NCBI GenBank assembly: GCA_938034875.1
Contig: CALHND010000010.1
Span: 62,001 to 126,000 of the forward strand
From: an uncultured Clostridia bacterium
Lineage (GTDB): Bacteria; Bacillota; Clostridia; Oscillospirales; Acutalibacteraceae
Direction: 5' to 3'
DNA length: 64,000 nt
The position numbers and the translations under genes were made by a program. Below the pieces are notes generated by a model. That model did no database searches and had not been told where the DNA came from. It saw only the letters and a program-made list of their open reading frames with translations. This document shows positions 51,315-58,951 of the stretch, in pieces; within the stretch, counting starts at the first letter, position 1, and each line of letters begins with the position of its first letter.

Positions 51315-52304
51315 ATGTGCACAGCATTATGTTTAAAAACTGATAAAACCAGTTGTTTTTTTGGTCGAAATATGGATTTAGCTTACTTTTTTAATCAATC
51401 TCCTTTATTTATTGCAAAAGGATCTATGTATAAAAATTTTGTTACAGGTGAACAGACGACAATAAATCGCAAAATAATTGGAATGGGTACGGTAATCGAC
51501 GATTATCCCGCTATGGCAGACGCCATGAACGAAAACGGTTTAGGCTGTGCCGGATTAAACTTTGCCAGATACGCCCACTACGAAGATAGTCCCGCACCTG
51601 ATAAAAAAAATATTCCACCTTATGAATTTATACTTTGGGTTCTTTCTAATCATGATACAGTAGAAGAAGTTAAAAGTAGTATATCCGGAATTGAGTTAGT
51701 TGCTAAGCCAATTAACGAAAACACTCCCGTTGCTACGCTGCACTGGATGATATCAGATAAATCAGGACAATCCATTGTTGTAGAAAAAACAAAAGATAAA
51801 TTTATAGTACACGATAATCCCGTAAATGTTATGACAAACGACCCAACATTTGATTGGCATCTGACCAATTTAAACGAATATCTTTACCTTAAGCCTAATC
51901 ATCACAAACCTGCTGTGTGGGGAGAAAAAAAGTTGCAAGGGCTTGGTATCGGGTCGGGTACTCTTGGTATGCCAGGTGACTTTGCGTCGGTATCACGGTT
52001 TGTTCGTATTGCTTATGTTAGGTCCCATTTGCCTGAAATTGAAAATGATGAGGAAGCAATCTCTCAATTTTTCCATATGCTTGACTATGTTGCCATGGTA
52101 AAGGGCGGAGTTATTACGGAAGACGAGTTGGAAGATTTAACGTTATATTCGTCTTGCATGGATTTAAATAACGGTGTTTATTATTATAAAACACATAATA
52201 ATAATCGAATCAACGCTGTTAATATGCACCGTTGTACTACGCAAGACAATAAAATTACTGTTTTCAGTTATTTGAATAAACAAGATTTTAATTTTCAAAA
52301 TTGA
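51315..52304 (+). CDS. cbh: Bile salt hydrolase (choloylglycine hydrolase)
   Basis: 329 residues, Ntn-hydrolase fold. It splits glycine or taurine from conjugated bile acids. After removal of Met1 the nucleophile is Cys2, and all other catalytic residues sit at the standard numbers: Arg18 and Asp21 (FFGRNMD), Asn82 (GLNFARY), Asn175 (VMTNDPTFDWHL) and Arg228 (SVSRFVR). The selectivity-loop region GIGSGTLGMPGD resembles the G-x-G type. GGAGG precedes the ATG. Codon use is more AT-rich than in neighbouring core genes, which suggests acquisition. It marks the host as intestinal. Confidence 0.95.
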   Translation: MCTALCLKTDKTSCFFGRNMDLAYFFNQSPLFIAKGSMYKNFVTGEQTTINRKIIGMGTVIDDYPAMADAMNENGLGCAGLNFARYAHYEDSPAPDKKNIPPYEFILWVLSNHDTVEEVKSSISGIELVAKPINENTPVATLHWMISDKSGQSIVVEKTKDKFIVHDNPVNVMTNDPTFDWHLTNLNEYLYLKPNHHKPAVWGEKKLQGLGIGSGTLGMPGDFASVSRFVRIAYVRSHLPEIENDEEAISQFFHMLDYVAMVKGGVITEDELEDLTLYSSCMDLNNGVYYYKTHNNNRINAVNMHRCTTQDNKITVFSYLNKQDFNFQN

Positions 52305-52372
52305 CTGTAAAATTTGCTTATAGACATAAAAGCCGCTGAAGTACACTTGTGTCAGCCCTTTTTTGAAAATAA

Positions 52373-52420
52373 AAATAACGCAAGCTTAAATACCAACGGT
52401 ATAATAGCTTGCGTTATTTA
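52373..52420 (+). terminator. Intrinsic terminator of the bile salt hydrolase gene
   Basis: 14-bp stem AAATAACGCAAGCT/AGCTTGCGTTATTT with a 19-base loop. It can act in both directions, but the minus-strand gene ends 150 bases further on. Confidence 0.78.
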
Positions 52421-52571
52421 ATTTGTAGAGGTAACGCTAGATTGATACAAAATAACTTTTTTCTAGAAATGGCTTGTAAAGTCTTGCACGGGTTTCAAAT
52501 TTTGGTTGAACCACCGAGAGGGTTTCAAAAAAGCTGTTCCAGTAATATTGTGTTTTCGCAATGTCAAACAC

Positions 52572-53948
52572 TTAATAAACGTTGGCAAAAAAATCTGTTT
52601 CTTTGACGATTTGAATATTACAACCTTTTTCATTATATTCAATCGCTTTTTTTACTTTTGTTCCATATGTTCCGTTTGAGTATGCTTGACATTCACAAGC
52701 ACCTATTATCAAATAATCCGTTGTCTTTTTTATGCTTGAATCAATGATACCCCCGCGTTCGGTAATATACGTTTGGACATCGGTTTTCGTTCCATATTCA
52801 AAGACTCCGCTCAAACATACATTTTCGCCTTCAATAGAGTGTATTTCTGATTTCAAAGATTCAACAGGGTTGAGCATATCGCTGATAACCGATGTTAAGT
52901 ACTTGGATTCCTCATTTGTAATAATTGAATCCTCAAGAACCTTATCAATGACTTCAATTGCTTTGTTAAATGGGAAATGATCCGATAAGTAAATGTTGTC
53001 ATAAAGCCATTGTTGAAGGTTTTTGCATTCAGAGTTGGAAATTTCTCCATCGCTTGTAATACCCTTTAAAATTCCGTCAAGAATTTGTGTTGCTAATGTT
53101 ACAGGAGATGTAGACATAGCATCAAGATATTCTTTCATGCTTCTCTGGAGTTGAGCGGTTTCATCCAATGTAATAACATTATCATCTAGAATGGCATTGA
53201 TTACATCTATAATATCAGCAACTTCTTTATGATCGGAATATTGAATATTGCTATCTCGCCAAGTAGCGATGTAATCCATTTCCTCTTGATTAATAACATT
53301 GTCTATTGAAAAACCCCTAATTACACCATAAAACTCACTTATAGATTTTCTAAGCACTGCAGCGTCTATGTAAGATGTGTGAACAGATGTGTTGTGGGGA
53401 TAATACTTTTGAACGAAGTCATCGACATTTATACCGTATGTTTCTACTAGAGCATTAAATAAATCTGAACAAGCACACGCATCATCGAATGCATTATGTT
53501 CCGAATCAATATCTATATTAAAATACTCGCAAAGAGTTGATAAGCTATAATTAGCAACGGCAAAAGAAGGTACGAACTTTCTTGCTAAATCATAAGTGCA
53601 AATGTAGTATAATTCAGGAATATCTAAATTATATCTTCGCAAATTTTTGACTAAAGCATCTAAATCCGAGGAAGCAACATTGTGACCAATTACAACTGCA
53701 TTAGTAAAATATTTTTCGATATCTTTCCACACTATAGGAAAGGAAGGCTCATTTGCGACCTGTGCAGATGTGATTCCATGAACGCGTACACAATTTGAAT
53801 CAAACCCATCTTCAGGATTAACGTAAATATCCAATTCTGGGTAATGTGATTCGTGGTCGTTGTAATTTTCACAAACAATGCCAAGTTGACAGATTGCTCT
53901 GTTTTTTGAATTTGCATATTCGACATCAAAATAAGTTACTTTATTCAT
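52572..53948 (-). CDS. DEDDh 3'-5' exonuclease with central helical domain and C-terminal BRCT
   Basis: 458 residues. N-terminal DnaQ-like exonuclease: Asp8-x-Glu10 (YFDVEYA), GHNVASSDLDAL near 88-99 and His151...Asp156 (EHNAFDDA). A middle region (about 210-370) has repeated helical units with DDNVITLDE, SDGEISNSE and EDSIITNEE, like TerB or EF-hand-type loops. A BRCT domain ends the protein (VCLSGVFEYGTKTDVQTYITE, KTTDYLIIGACEC). The exonuclease plus BRCT pairing recalls DinG/PolC-epsilon-like repair proteins. I use the ATG at 53948, after GGGAGG. AT-rich; probably acquired. Confidence 0.85.
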   Translation of the reverse strand: MNKVTYFDVEYANSKNRAICQLGIVCENYNDHESHYPELDIYVNPEDGFDSNCVRVHGITSAQVANEPSFPIVWKDIEKYFTNAVVIGHNVASSDLDALVKNLRRYNLDIPELYYICTYDLARKFVPSFAVANYSLSTLCEYFNIDIDSEHNAFDDACACSDLFNALVETYGINVDDFVQKYYPHNTSVHTSYIDAAVLRKSISEFYGVIRGFSIDNVINQEEMDYIATWRDSNIQYSDHKEVADIIDVINAILDDNVITLDETAQLQRSMKEYLDAMSTSPVTLATQILDGILKGITSDGEISNSECKNLQQWLYDNIYLSDHFPFNKAIEVIDKVLEDSIITNEESKYLTSVISDMLNPVESLKSEIHSIEGENVCLSGVFEYGTKTDVQTYITERGGIIDSSIKKTTDYLIIGACECQAYSNGTYGTKVKKAIEYNEKGCNIQIVKETDFFANVY

Positions 53949-54042
53949 TGATATTCCTCCCATAATTTAACATATACAGAATCATATCATAAATTATATG
54001 TAGTTTCAATATAAACACTTAACCTGTGTAAGACTTTATACT

Positions 54043-54079
54043 AAAAAATGAAACCCTCTAATTGAGGGTTTCATTTTTT
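54043..54079 (-). terminator. Intrinsic terminator downstream of tRNA-Ala
   Basis: 16-bp stem AAAAAATGAAACCCTC/GAGGGTTTCATTTTTT around TAATT; U-rich on both strands. Confidence 0.85.
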
Positions 54080-54191
54080 GTGACATATTTGAGTCAACTG
54101 TAAATCTTAATAGTTTTGTGCTATCTGCAAAAACAAAGAAAAGTCCCTAATTACAAGGACTTTTCTTTGTATCAACGAATGTTGATGATTA

Positions 54192-54267
54192 TGGTGGAGA
54201 CGAAGAGGATCGAACTCTCGACCTTACGGATGCGAACCGTACGCTCTCCCAGCTGAGCTACGCCCCC
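54192..54267 (-). tRNA. tRNA-Ala (anticodon CGC)
   Basis: 76 bases with encoded CCA. Acceptor GGGGGCG, D-arm TAGCTCAGCTGGGAGAGC (typical Ala), anticodon stem TACGG/CCGTA with loop TTCGCAT (CGC reads GCG), T-arm GTTCGATCC. Two G-T pairs occur in the acceptor stem. Confidence 0.94.
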
Positions 54268-54273
54268 ATAAAT

Positions 54274-54308
54274 CACCGCTGCGAACATTGCACAGCGGTG
54301 TTTTTTTT
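54274..54308 (+). terminator. Terminator-like hairpin between tRNA-Ala and the DUF4190 gene
   Basis: CACCGCTG/CAGCGGTG stem followed by eight Ts on the plus strand, although no plus-strand gene is upstream. On the minus strand it lies between the DUF4190 stop and the tRNA and lacks a T-run. Confidence 0.45.
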
Positions 54309-54317
54309 GTTTTTTTA

Positions 54318-55229
54318 TTAATATTCAAAATCAAAATCAAATTCGAAATCACTGTACTCATCGTATTCGTCGTAGTAATCGTAATTACCGTAACCATCTT
54401 CGTAGCTGTCATAAGAATCGGAATAACCAATAATCGAAAATATAATGGCAAATATCATTACTATTGTCAGTGCAATTCCGATAAATCCGGTTATAATTCC
54501 TGCAAGTGTAAAACCTTTTTTATTTCCGCGGCTGCGTGCAACAAAACCAAAAACAACGCCAAGTATGCCGAGTATGATGCCCGTATAAATACCCCAAAAC
54601 AAAGCAATAGAGCAAATGCCGCAAACCATGGCTGCAATTGCCAAGCCGTTTGCAGGTGGCTTTTGCGGATAGCCGTATGGCTGATATCCGTATGGCTGCG
54701 CATTAACATTACCATACTGCGGTGCTTGCGGTGCGTTATACTGCGGCTGGGCTGTCGAACCGTACTGCGGTGCAGGCGGTACGTTATACTGCTGTTGCGG
54801 CTGGGCTGTCGAACCATACTGCGGTGCAGGCGGTACGTTATACTGCTGCTGCGCATATGTATTTACCGGCTGAACAGGTCTGTTTTTCGGTGGAATTTGA
54901 TTTGCCCCGGGGACAAATGGGTTTTGCTGAGGAGATTGCTGATTCATCGGCTGTGCAGGCATGTTCGGCACAAATCCGTTGTTTTGAGGTGGATAAGGCT
55001 GCTCGCCGATGGGCTGTGCAGGTGGGTCGACCGACTCAGATACAGGTGAAATATTTGCGTTATGCGATGCAACGGGCTGGCTGGTAGGTGTTTTAACTTC
55101 CGATTGCATCTTAGGCTCGTCTATGTTAAGTTGCGCTCCGGTTAATGATGTCTGCTCAGCTACAATCGACTGTGCAACATCCGAGCCAGATTCGTTTTTA
55201 TCGTCTGCAAATACTTTATTTTCGTCCAT
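54318..55229 (-). CDS. DUF4190 membrane protein with Pro/Gln-rich repeat and acidic Tyr-rich tail
   Basis: 303 residues. The N-terminal 190 residues are low-complexity Pro/Gln/Asn with near-identical repeats (QYNVPPAPQYGSTAQPQ twice, then variants). Two membrane helices follow (about 203-262, GLAIAAMVCGICSIALFWG and a second segment with GFTLAGIITGFIGIALTI), which is the DUF4190 pattern. The last 40 residues are almost only Asp, Glu, Tyr, Ser and Phe. AAAGGTGG precedes the ATG. Such proteins are abundant in Firmicutes and lack a known role; the repeat should be disordered in the cytoplasm. Confidence 0.85.
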   Translation of the reverse strand: MDENKVFADDKNESGSDVAQSIVAEQTSLTGAQLNIDEPKMQSEVKTPTSQPVASHNANISPVSESVDPPAQPIGEQPYPPQNNGFVPNMPAQPMNQQSPQQNPFVPGANQIPPKNRPVQPVNTYAQQQYNVPPAPQYGSTAQPQQQYNVPPAPQYGSTAQPQYNAPQAPQYGNVNAQPYGYQPYGYPQKPPANGLAIAAMVCGICSIALFWGIYTGIILGILGVVFGFVARSRGNKKGFTLAGIITGFIGIALTIVMIFAIIFSIIGYSDSYDSYEDGYGNYDYYDEYDEYSDFEFDFDFEY

Positions 55230-55293
55230 ATTGCTCGCCACCTTTCATGTACTTAACATTATATGCTCATATTTTTCAATAGTCAACCAAAAA

Positions 55294-55920
55294 TTAGGAG
55301 GTGTGCTTGCACACTTTTTGCAAAACACAGGCATCACACTTGGGCGAACGTGCAACGCAAACGGCACGCCCGTGCAGCACAATTCGGTGGCAAAAATCGT
55401 TTGATTTTTCGGGTGGGAGCAGTTTTTTTAACTGCATTTCTACTTTATACGGATCTTTTGAATCGGACAAACCGAGCAGGCCGCATATGCGTATTACATG
55501 AGTGTCGGTAACGATGGCCGGCTTTTTGAAAATATCTCCAAGAATAAGGTTGGCCGTTTTTCTGCCAACTCCCGGGAGCGAAGTCAGCTCCTCCATTGTG
55601 TCGGGCACTTTTCCGCCAAATCGGTCACGCAACATAATACACATATTTACGATATCGGCGGCCTTTGTCTTATATAGACCGCACGATTTAACGTACTGCT
55701 CCACATCGGCAATGTCGGCAGCGGCAAAATCATCGACCGTACGGTAACGCTCGAACAGCGCGGGAGTAACCATGTTAACTCGCTTATCGGTACACTGCGC
55801 TGACAACCTGGTTGCAATAAGCAACTCGTGCGGTGTGGTGTAGAAAAGCTGGCATTCTGCTGTAGGATATTCCTCCCACAACAGCCGCATTATCTCGGCT
55901 GTGCGTTGCTTTTTAGTCAT
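55294..55920 (-). CDS. nth: Endonuclease III
   Basis: 208 residues. It excises oxidised pyrimidines and cuts the abasic site. The helix-hairpin-helix LPGVGRKTANLILGDIF carries the catalytic Lys, and VTDTHVIRICGLLGL holds the catalytic Asp. The C-terminal iron-sulfur cluster loop is complete (C-x6-C-x2-C-x5-C in CVARSPKCDACVLQKVC). The ATG at 55920 follows CGGAG by 8 bases. It lies between the DUF4190 gene and rex. Confidence 0.96.
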   Translation of the reverse strand: MTKKQRTAEIMRLLWEEYPTAECQLFYTTPHELLIATRLSAQCTDKRVNMVTPALFERYRTVDDFAAADIADVEQYVKSCGLYKTKAADIVNMCIMLRDRFGGKVPDTMEELTSLPGVGRKTANLILGDIFKKPAIVTDTHVIRICGLLGLSDSKDPYKVEMQLKKLLPPEKSNDFCHRIVLHGRAVCVARSPKCDACVLQKVCKHTS

Positions 55921-56067
55921 AAAATCATCTCCGTTCGGCATAGCTCGGCGCTGAATTTATGTGTTGCAATGAGACTGCTGAATAAGGCCGGCTTTATTTA
56001 TAATACAATGTAATATTTATGTTTAATAGGTGCTGAACCCGTTGAAAGCGCTTTTTGCCAAAACAAA

Positions 56068-56703
56068 TTATTTTTTCTCTTCGAGCTCGCTTACGCGGTA
56101 GCAAAGCGTCATCATGCTGTCGCCCAGGTGAACATTTTCAACCGCTACGCCCTTCATTTCACCAAAGTCGTAATGGCTAAAATTCCAAATGCCCTTTATT
56201 CCCAAGCTGACAAGCTGTTTTCCCAGCGCCTCTGCGGCATCTTGCGGAACGCACAGCATTGCAACCTTTGGTCTTTCTCTGCGGCAAAATTCGTCCAGTC
56301 CGCCGGTATGGCGTATTGGCAGACCTGCAACAATCTTGCCCGCAAGCGACTCGTTTTTATCAAACACCGCCGCCAGACGAAAACCACGCTCCTCAAAGTG
56401 CATATGAGTGGCTATGGCTCTGCCAAGGTTACCTGCACCGATGATGATGCAATCGTATTTATTTGTTATTCCCAGAATTTCGGCAATCTGACCCTCCAGC
56501 AGCTCTATGTTGTATCCGTATCCCTGCTGGCCGAAGCCACCGAAACAATTTAAATCTTGGCGTATTTGGCTGGCGGTAACGCCCATGCGTTCGGCCAATC
56601 CCCGCGATGAAATACGTGTTAATCCCTGCTTTTTCAGCTCACCTAAAAAACGGTAGTATCGCGGCAGACGTCGGATAACCGACATAGAAATATTGTCGCG
56701 CAT
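56068..56703 (-). CDS. rex: Redox-sensing transcriptional repressor Rex
   Basis: 211 residues. Rex senses the NADH/NAD ratio and represses fermentation genes. The winged helix is N-terminal (SVIRRLPRYYRFLGELKKQG, then ISSRGLAERMGVTASQIRQD and the LNCFGGFGQQGYGYNIELL wing), followed by a Rossmann domain with GAGNLGRAIATH, FDKNESLAG and DEFCRRERPKVAMLCVP. AGGAG-type site precedes the ATG. It may regulate itself through the site at 56759. Confidence 0.96.
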   Translation of the reverse strand: MRDNISMSVIRRLPRYYRFLGELKKQGLTRISSRGLAERMGVTASQIRQDLNCFGGFGQQGYGYNIELLEGQIAEILGITNKYDCIIIGAGNLGRAIATHMHFEERGFRLAAVFDKNESLAGKIVAGLPIRHTGGLDEFCRRERPKVAMLCVPQDAAEALGKQLVSLGIKGIWNFSHYDFGEMKGVAVENVHLGDSMMTLCYRVSELEEKK

Positions 56704-56758
56704 TTTTCACATCTCCTAAAAAACAGTTTGTAATATTATTATCCACCTTTTTAATCTC

Positions 56759-56778
56759 TTTGTCAATAATTTATCAAA
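56759..56778 (-). promoter_or_regulatory. Candidate Rex operator upstream of rex
   Basis: An imperfect inverted repeat with outer half-sites TTTGTCAA and TTATCAAA, 4 bases apart, close to the Rex pattern TTGTTAA-N4-TTAACAA. It lies 56 bases upstream of rex. Confidence 0.5.
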
Positions 56779-56885
56779 CTTATAATGTAACAAAAGTACA
56801 AGCCGCACATAAACTGTATTGTGCGGCGGAAGTTATTTCACGCACTACCCATACCCCTTTTATTGCGCTTATGCATTCAAAAAAC

Positions 56886-56922
56886 AAACCCCCGATGCGC
56901 AAATTACGCGAATCGGGGGTTT
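56886..56922 (-). terminator. Intrinsic terminator of the DUF1540 gene
   Basis: AAACCCCCGAT/ATCGGGGGTTT stem with an inner GCGC/GCG pairing; on the minus strand GTTTGTTTTTT follows. Confidence 0.82.
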
Positions 56923-56945
56923 GCGCCTTTGTTTTTCTCCGGAAA

Positions 56946-57110
56946 CTATTGCTTCAGGTCAAAGGACTTGCAGTCGGTGCACTGATCCATTGTAGGATTG
57001 GACTCATGTGTGCCAACCATAATGGTATCAAGCGAGCAGTAATTTTCTGAATTGCAATGATGCATGCAGCTTTCTACTGTGCACTGAATGGACTTGTTAG
57101 CCTTTTTCAT
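56946..57110 (-). CDS. DUF1540 cysteine-rich protein
   Basis: 54 residues, too short for most gene finders. The frame reads MKKANKSIQCTVESCMHHCN, then a Cys in NYCSLD and a CTDC motif before SFDLKQ. It has six Cys and two His arranged as in the DUF1540 family (C-x4-C-x3-C-x5-C...C-x2-C), probably a metal-binding knot. GGGAGG precedes the ATG. It ends at the terminator at 56886. Role unknown; such genes are common in sporulating Clostridia. Confidence 0.85.
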   Translation of the reverse strand: MKKANKSIQCTVESCMHHCNSENYCSLDTIMVGTHESNPTMDQCTDCKSFDLKQ

Positions 57111-57262
57111 GTTAAGTTAACCTCCCATCATTGGACTACGCAATTATTATCTGTTTCATTTTTATATTTATTCTCGATTACTTTGCATAATTTCGCGGTA
57201 ATTTTTATATAAATAAAGACAGTAATTTTACATACTATATATTTAAGAGGTGTTTTTCAATT

Positions 57263-57520
57263 ATGCAGGTCATTAGCTATACCGTATCATCGCTCGACGG
57301 GTTAGGGGCATCGTCAGCAGGACAATTAGTAAAAACAGCAGCCGAATCCGGCTGCACCGTAACTATCGGGAAGGGCGGTAAATCGGTTAATGCAAAAAAA
57401 CTGTATGCTATAATCGGTTTGGACGTGCAGCAGGGGGATAAAATTACACTGACTGTCAGTGGCCCCGACGAAAGTGGTACTGCAAACCGCATTAAGCAGG
57501 TTTTGCTCTCTACTGTATGA
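57263..57520 (+). CDS. HPr-fold protein lacking both phosphorylation sites
   Basis: 85 residues, the exact size of HPr. The sequence aligns along its length to HPr: the segment LDGLGASSAGQL replaces SGIHARPATV, so catalytic His15 is Gly15, Arg17 is Ser17 and Pro18 is Ser18. In the second motif, GKSVNAKKLYAIIGL replaces GKTVNLKSIMGVMSL, so Ser46 is Lys46. It therefore cannot be phosphorylated by enzyme I or by HPr kinase at the usual sites. GAGGTG precedes the ATG. A single-gene unit with its own terminator. It may be a regulatory relative (like Crh, but further degenerate). Confidence 0.82.
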   Translation: MQVISYTVSSLDGLGASSAGQLVKTAAESGCTVTIGKGGKSVNAKKLYAIIGLDVQQGDKITLTVSGPDESGTANRIKQVLLSTV

Positions 57521-57600
57521 AAGTAAGCTACCATCTTAAAACGATGTGTTATCTGCTTTTTTCATAAATGCAACTTTTTTTGCAATATTCTGTTCTGTTT

Positions 57601-57641
57601 GCGGATTTCAGAGGCTGTACGCTTTTGAAATCCGCTCTTTT
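57601..57641 (+). terminator. Intrinsic terminator of the HPr-like gene
   Basis: GCGGATTTCA/TGAAATCCGC perfect 10-bp stem, loop of 15, followed by TCTTTTGTG. Confidence 0.68.
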
Positions 57642-57848
57642 GTGTTGTCTTGCCGTTGATTTTGCCGCACGTTATGATATAATTATGGTATGATAACTTT
57701 CAAAACAAAATTACTGTAACCACGTGAAAAAAACACAGTATGAATGTTATGCGGCTAATTGTCGTTAAAAATATCATACACTGCAAAAATATTTAAATTT
57801 AACACGTGGGCACAAACAAGCATTGTAAAAAAAGCAGGGGGTAAAAAC
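57642..57848. other. Spacer before the VRR-NUC gene
   Basis: An open frame runs through it upstream of the VRR-NUC start, but it lacks a ribosome binding site and matches nothing. TTATGATATAATTATGGTATG near 57671 suggests a promoter. Confidence 0.4.
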
Positions 57849-58220
57849 ATGAGCGAAATTTTGAAATCAACCGAAAGCGACGAGCAAATCAGCTTATTTC
57901 GCTGGGCTCAGATTGCATCGGCCGTTAAACCCGAGCTAAAGCTCATGTTCCATGTTCCAAACGAGGGCAAGCGCACCCGTTATTCGGGCGGCAAACTGCT
58001 CGCAGAGGGACTTAAACCGGGTGTGCCCGATGTCTGCCTTCCTGTTCCAAATAAAAAGTATCACGGACTGTTTATTGAAATGAAGGCGGGCAAAAACAAG
58101 CCCACAGATAACCAAATTTTTTGGCTGGAAAACTTAAGCAATCAAGGCTACTGCACGGCGGTGGCGTACGGTTGGGTTGAGGCAAAAACCATTATTGAAA
58201 ACTACCTTAAAGATAGATAA
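57849..58220 (+). CDS. VRR-NUC domain nuclease, phage-type
   Basis: 123 residues: a stand-alone VRR-NUC (PD-(D/E)xK fold) as found in phages and prophages. Catalytic elements are visible: GVPDVCLPVP with Asp, then FIEMKAGKNKPTDNQIFWLE (E-x-K), with Gln in the DNQ helix and YGWVEAKTIIE at the end. GGGGGT precedes the ATG. No other phage gene is nearby, so it is either a remnant or a domesticated nuclease. GC and codon use look like the neighbours. Confidence 0.86.
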   Translation: MSEILKSTESDEQISLFRWAQIASAVKPELKLMFHVPNEGKRTRYSGGKLLAEGLKPGVPDVCLPVPNKKYHGLFIEMKAGKNKPTDNQIFWLENLSNQGYCTAVAYGWVEAKTIIENYLKDR

Positions 58221-58253
58221 TTTAAAAAATAACCAAAACTGATTTAAAATTAA

Positions 58254-58293
58254 AACCGAGCAAACGGCAATTAAAGCTGATTGCTCGGTTTAT
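58254..58293 (+). terminator. Intrinsic terminator of the VRR-NUC gene
   Basis: 11-bp stem AAACCGAGCAA/TTGCTCGGTTT with a loop of 17; T-rich end overlaps the start of the direct repeat at 58289. Confidence 0.75.
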
Positions 58294-58390
58294 TATTTGC
58301 ATGCTTTGTTTGTTTATAAAAAAATTTATATGATGCTGATGATTTTGTTTATATTAATTGCTGCGCAACAGACATACAATAAAAAAATGA
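58289..58390. repeat. 102-bp direct repeat, left copy
   Basis: Begins TTTATTATTT, contains TTTGTTTATAAAAAAATTTA, then TATGATGCT and TAATTGCTGCGCAACAGACA, and ends near AAAAAAATGA. It matches 60448-60549 with about a dozen differences. Confidence 0.88.
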
Positions 58391-58497
58391 GTCTGCACCA
58401 AAGCTGATTTTTTTAAATGGCTGAGTGCGCCCAAATTTGCACATTTATAATGTAAGCAAAAATAAATTTTAAAATTTTAAAAACCGGGGTTTGTTAG

Positions 58498-58938
58498 TCA
58501 TTCCTTGTCTCCTTGAATAGATGCAAATTCCATTGCTTTTTTTATTTTTTCTTCAAATGCCTCTGCCGGCATCAGCGCTATGCCCTCTTCATCACCGATA
58601 ACAATAAGTCGCTTTCCTCCTGTTAGTTCAAATTTATCTCTTGCGCCCTTAGGAATAACAATTTGTCCTCTGTCATTAATTGTAACAGATCCCCAAATGT
58701 TTTTTCCCTTTGGCGCAGGAGGTACTGCTCCGATTCCATCAACTTTTTCGGATTTCATTAAGCTATCAATTGTTACGCCGTAAACATTTGCGAGCAAGCT
58801 GCACTTTTCAACATCGGGAACAGTAGCGCCGCTTTCCCACTTTGCGTACGCCTGCCGAGAGATGTTGATTTTCTCTGCAATTTGTTCTTGAGAAAAGCCG
58901 TGCATATTACGCATCATTATTAAATTTTCTTTCAGCAT
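58498..58938 (-). CDS. XRE-family regulator fused to an AbrB/SpoVT domain
   Basis: 146 residues. An N-terminal Cro/XRE helix-turn-helix (LKENLIMMRNMHGFSQEQIAEKINISRQAYAKWESG, split here only for description) covers about residues 1-60. A linker rich in Pro follows, then a SpoVT/AbrB swapped-hairpin domain (about 80-125: WGSVTINDRGQIVIPKGARD, then FELTGGKRLIVIGDEEGIAL). Both are DNA-binding folds. It is downstream of and in line with the ABC permease gene, 13 bases away, so it probably regulates that operon in response to an unknown signal. Confidence 0.9.
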   Translation of the reverse strand: MLKENLIMMRNMHGFSQEQIAEKINISRQAYAKWESGATVPDVEKCSLLANVYGVTIDSLMKSEKVDGIGAVPPAPKGKNIWGSVTINDRGQIVIPKGARDKFELTGGKRLIVIGDEEGIALMPAEAFEEKIKKAMEFASIQGDKE

Positions 58939-58951
58939 AAGAGTATTTCTC

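Noticed and set aside
52409..52606. Plus-strand open frame of 65 codons after the bile salt hydrolase gene
   Set aside because: Begins inside the terminator and shows no protein-like pattern.
55009..55404. Plus-strand open frame across the DUF4190/nth junction
   Set aside because: Antisense to two well-supported genes.
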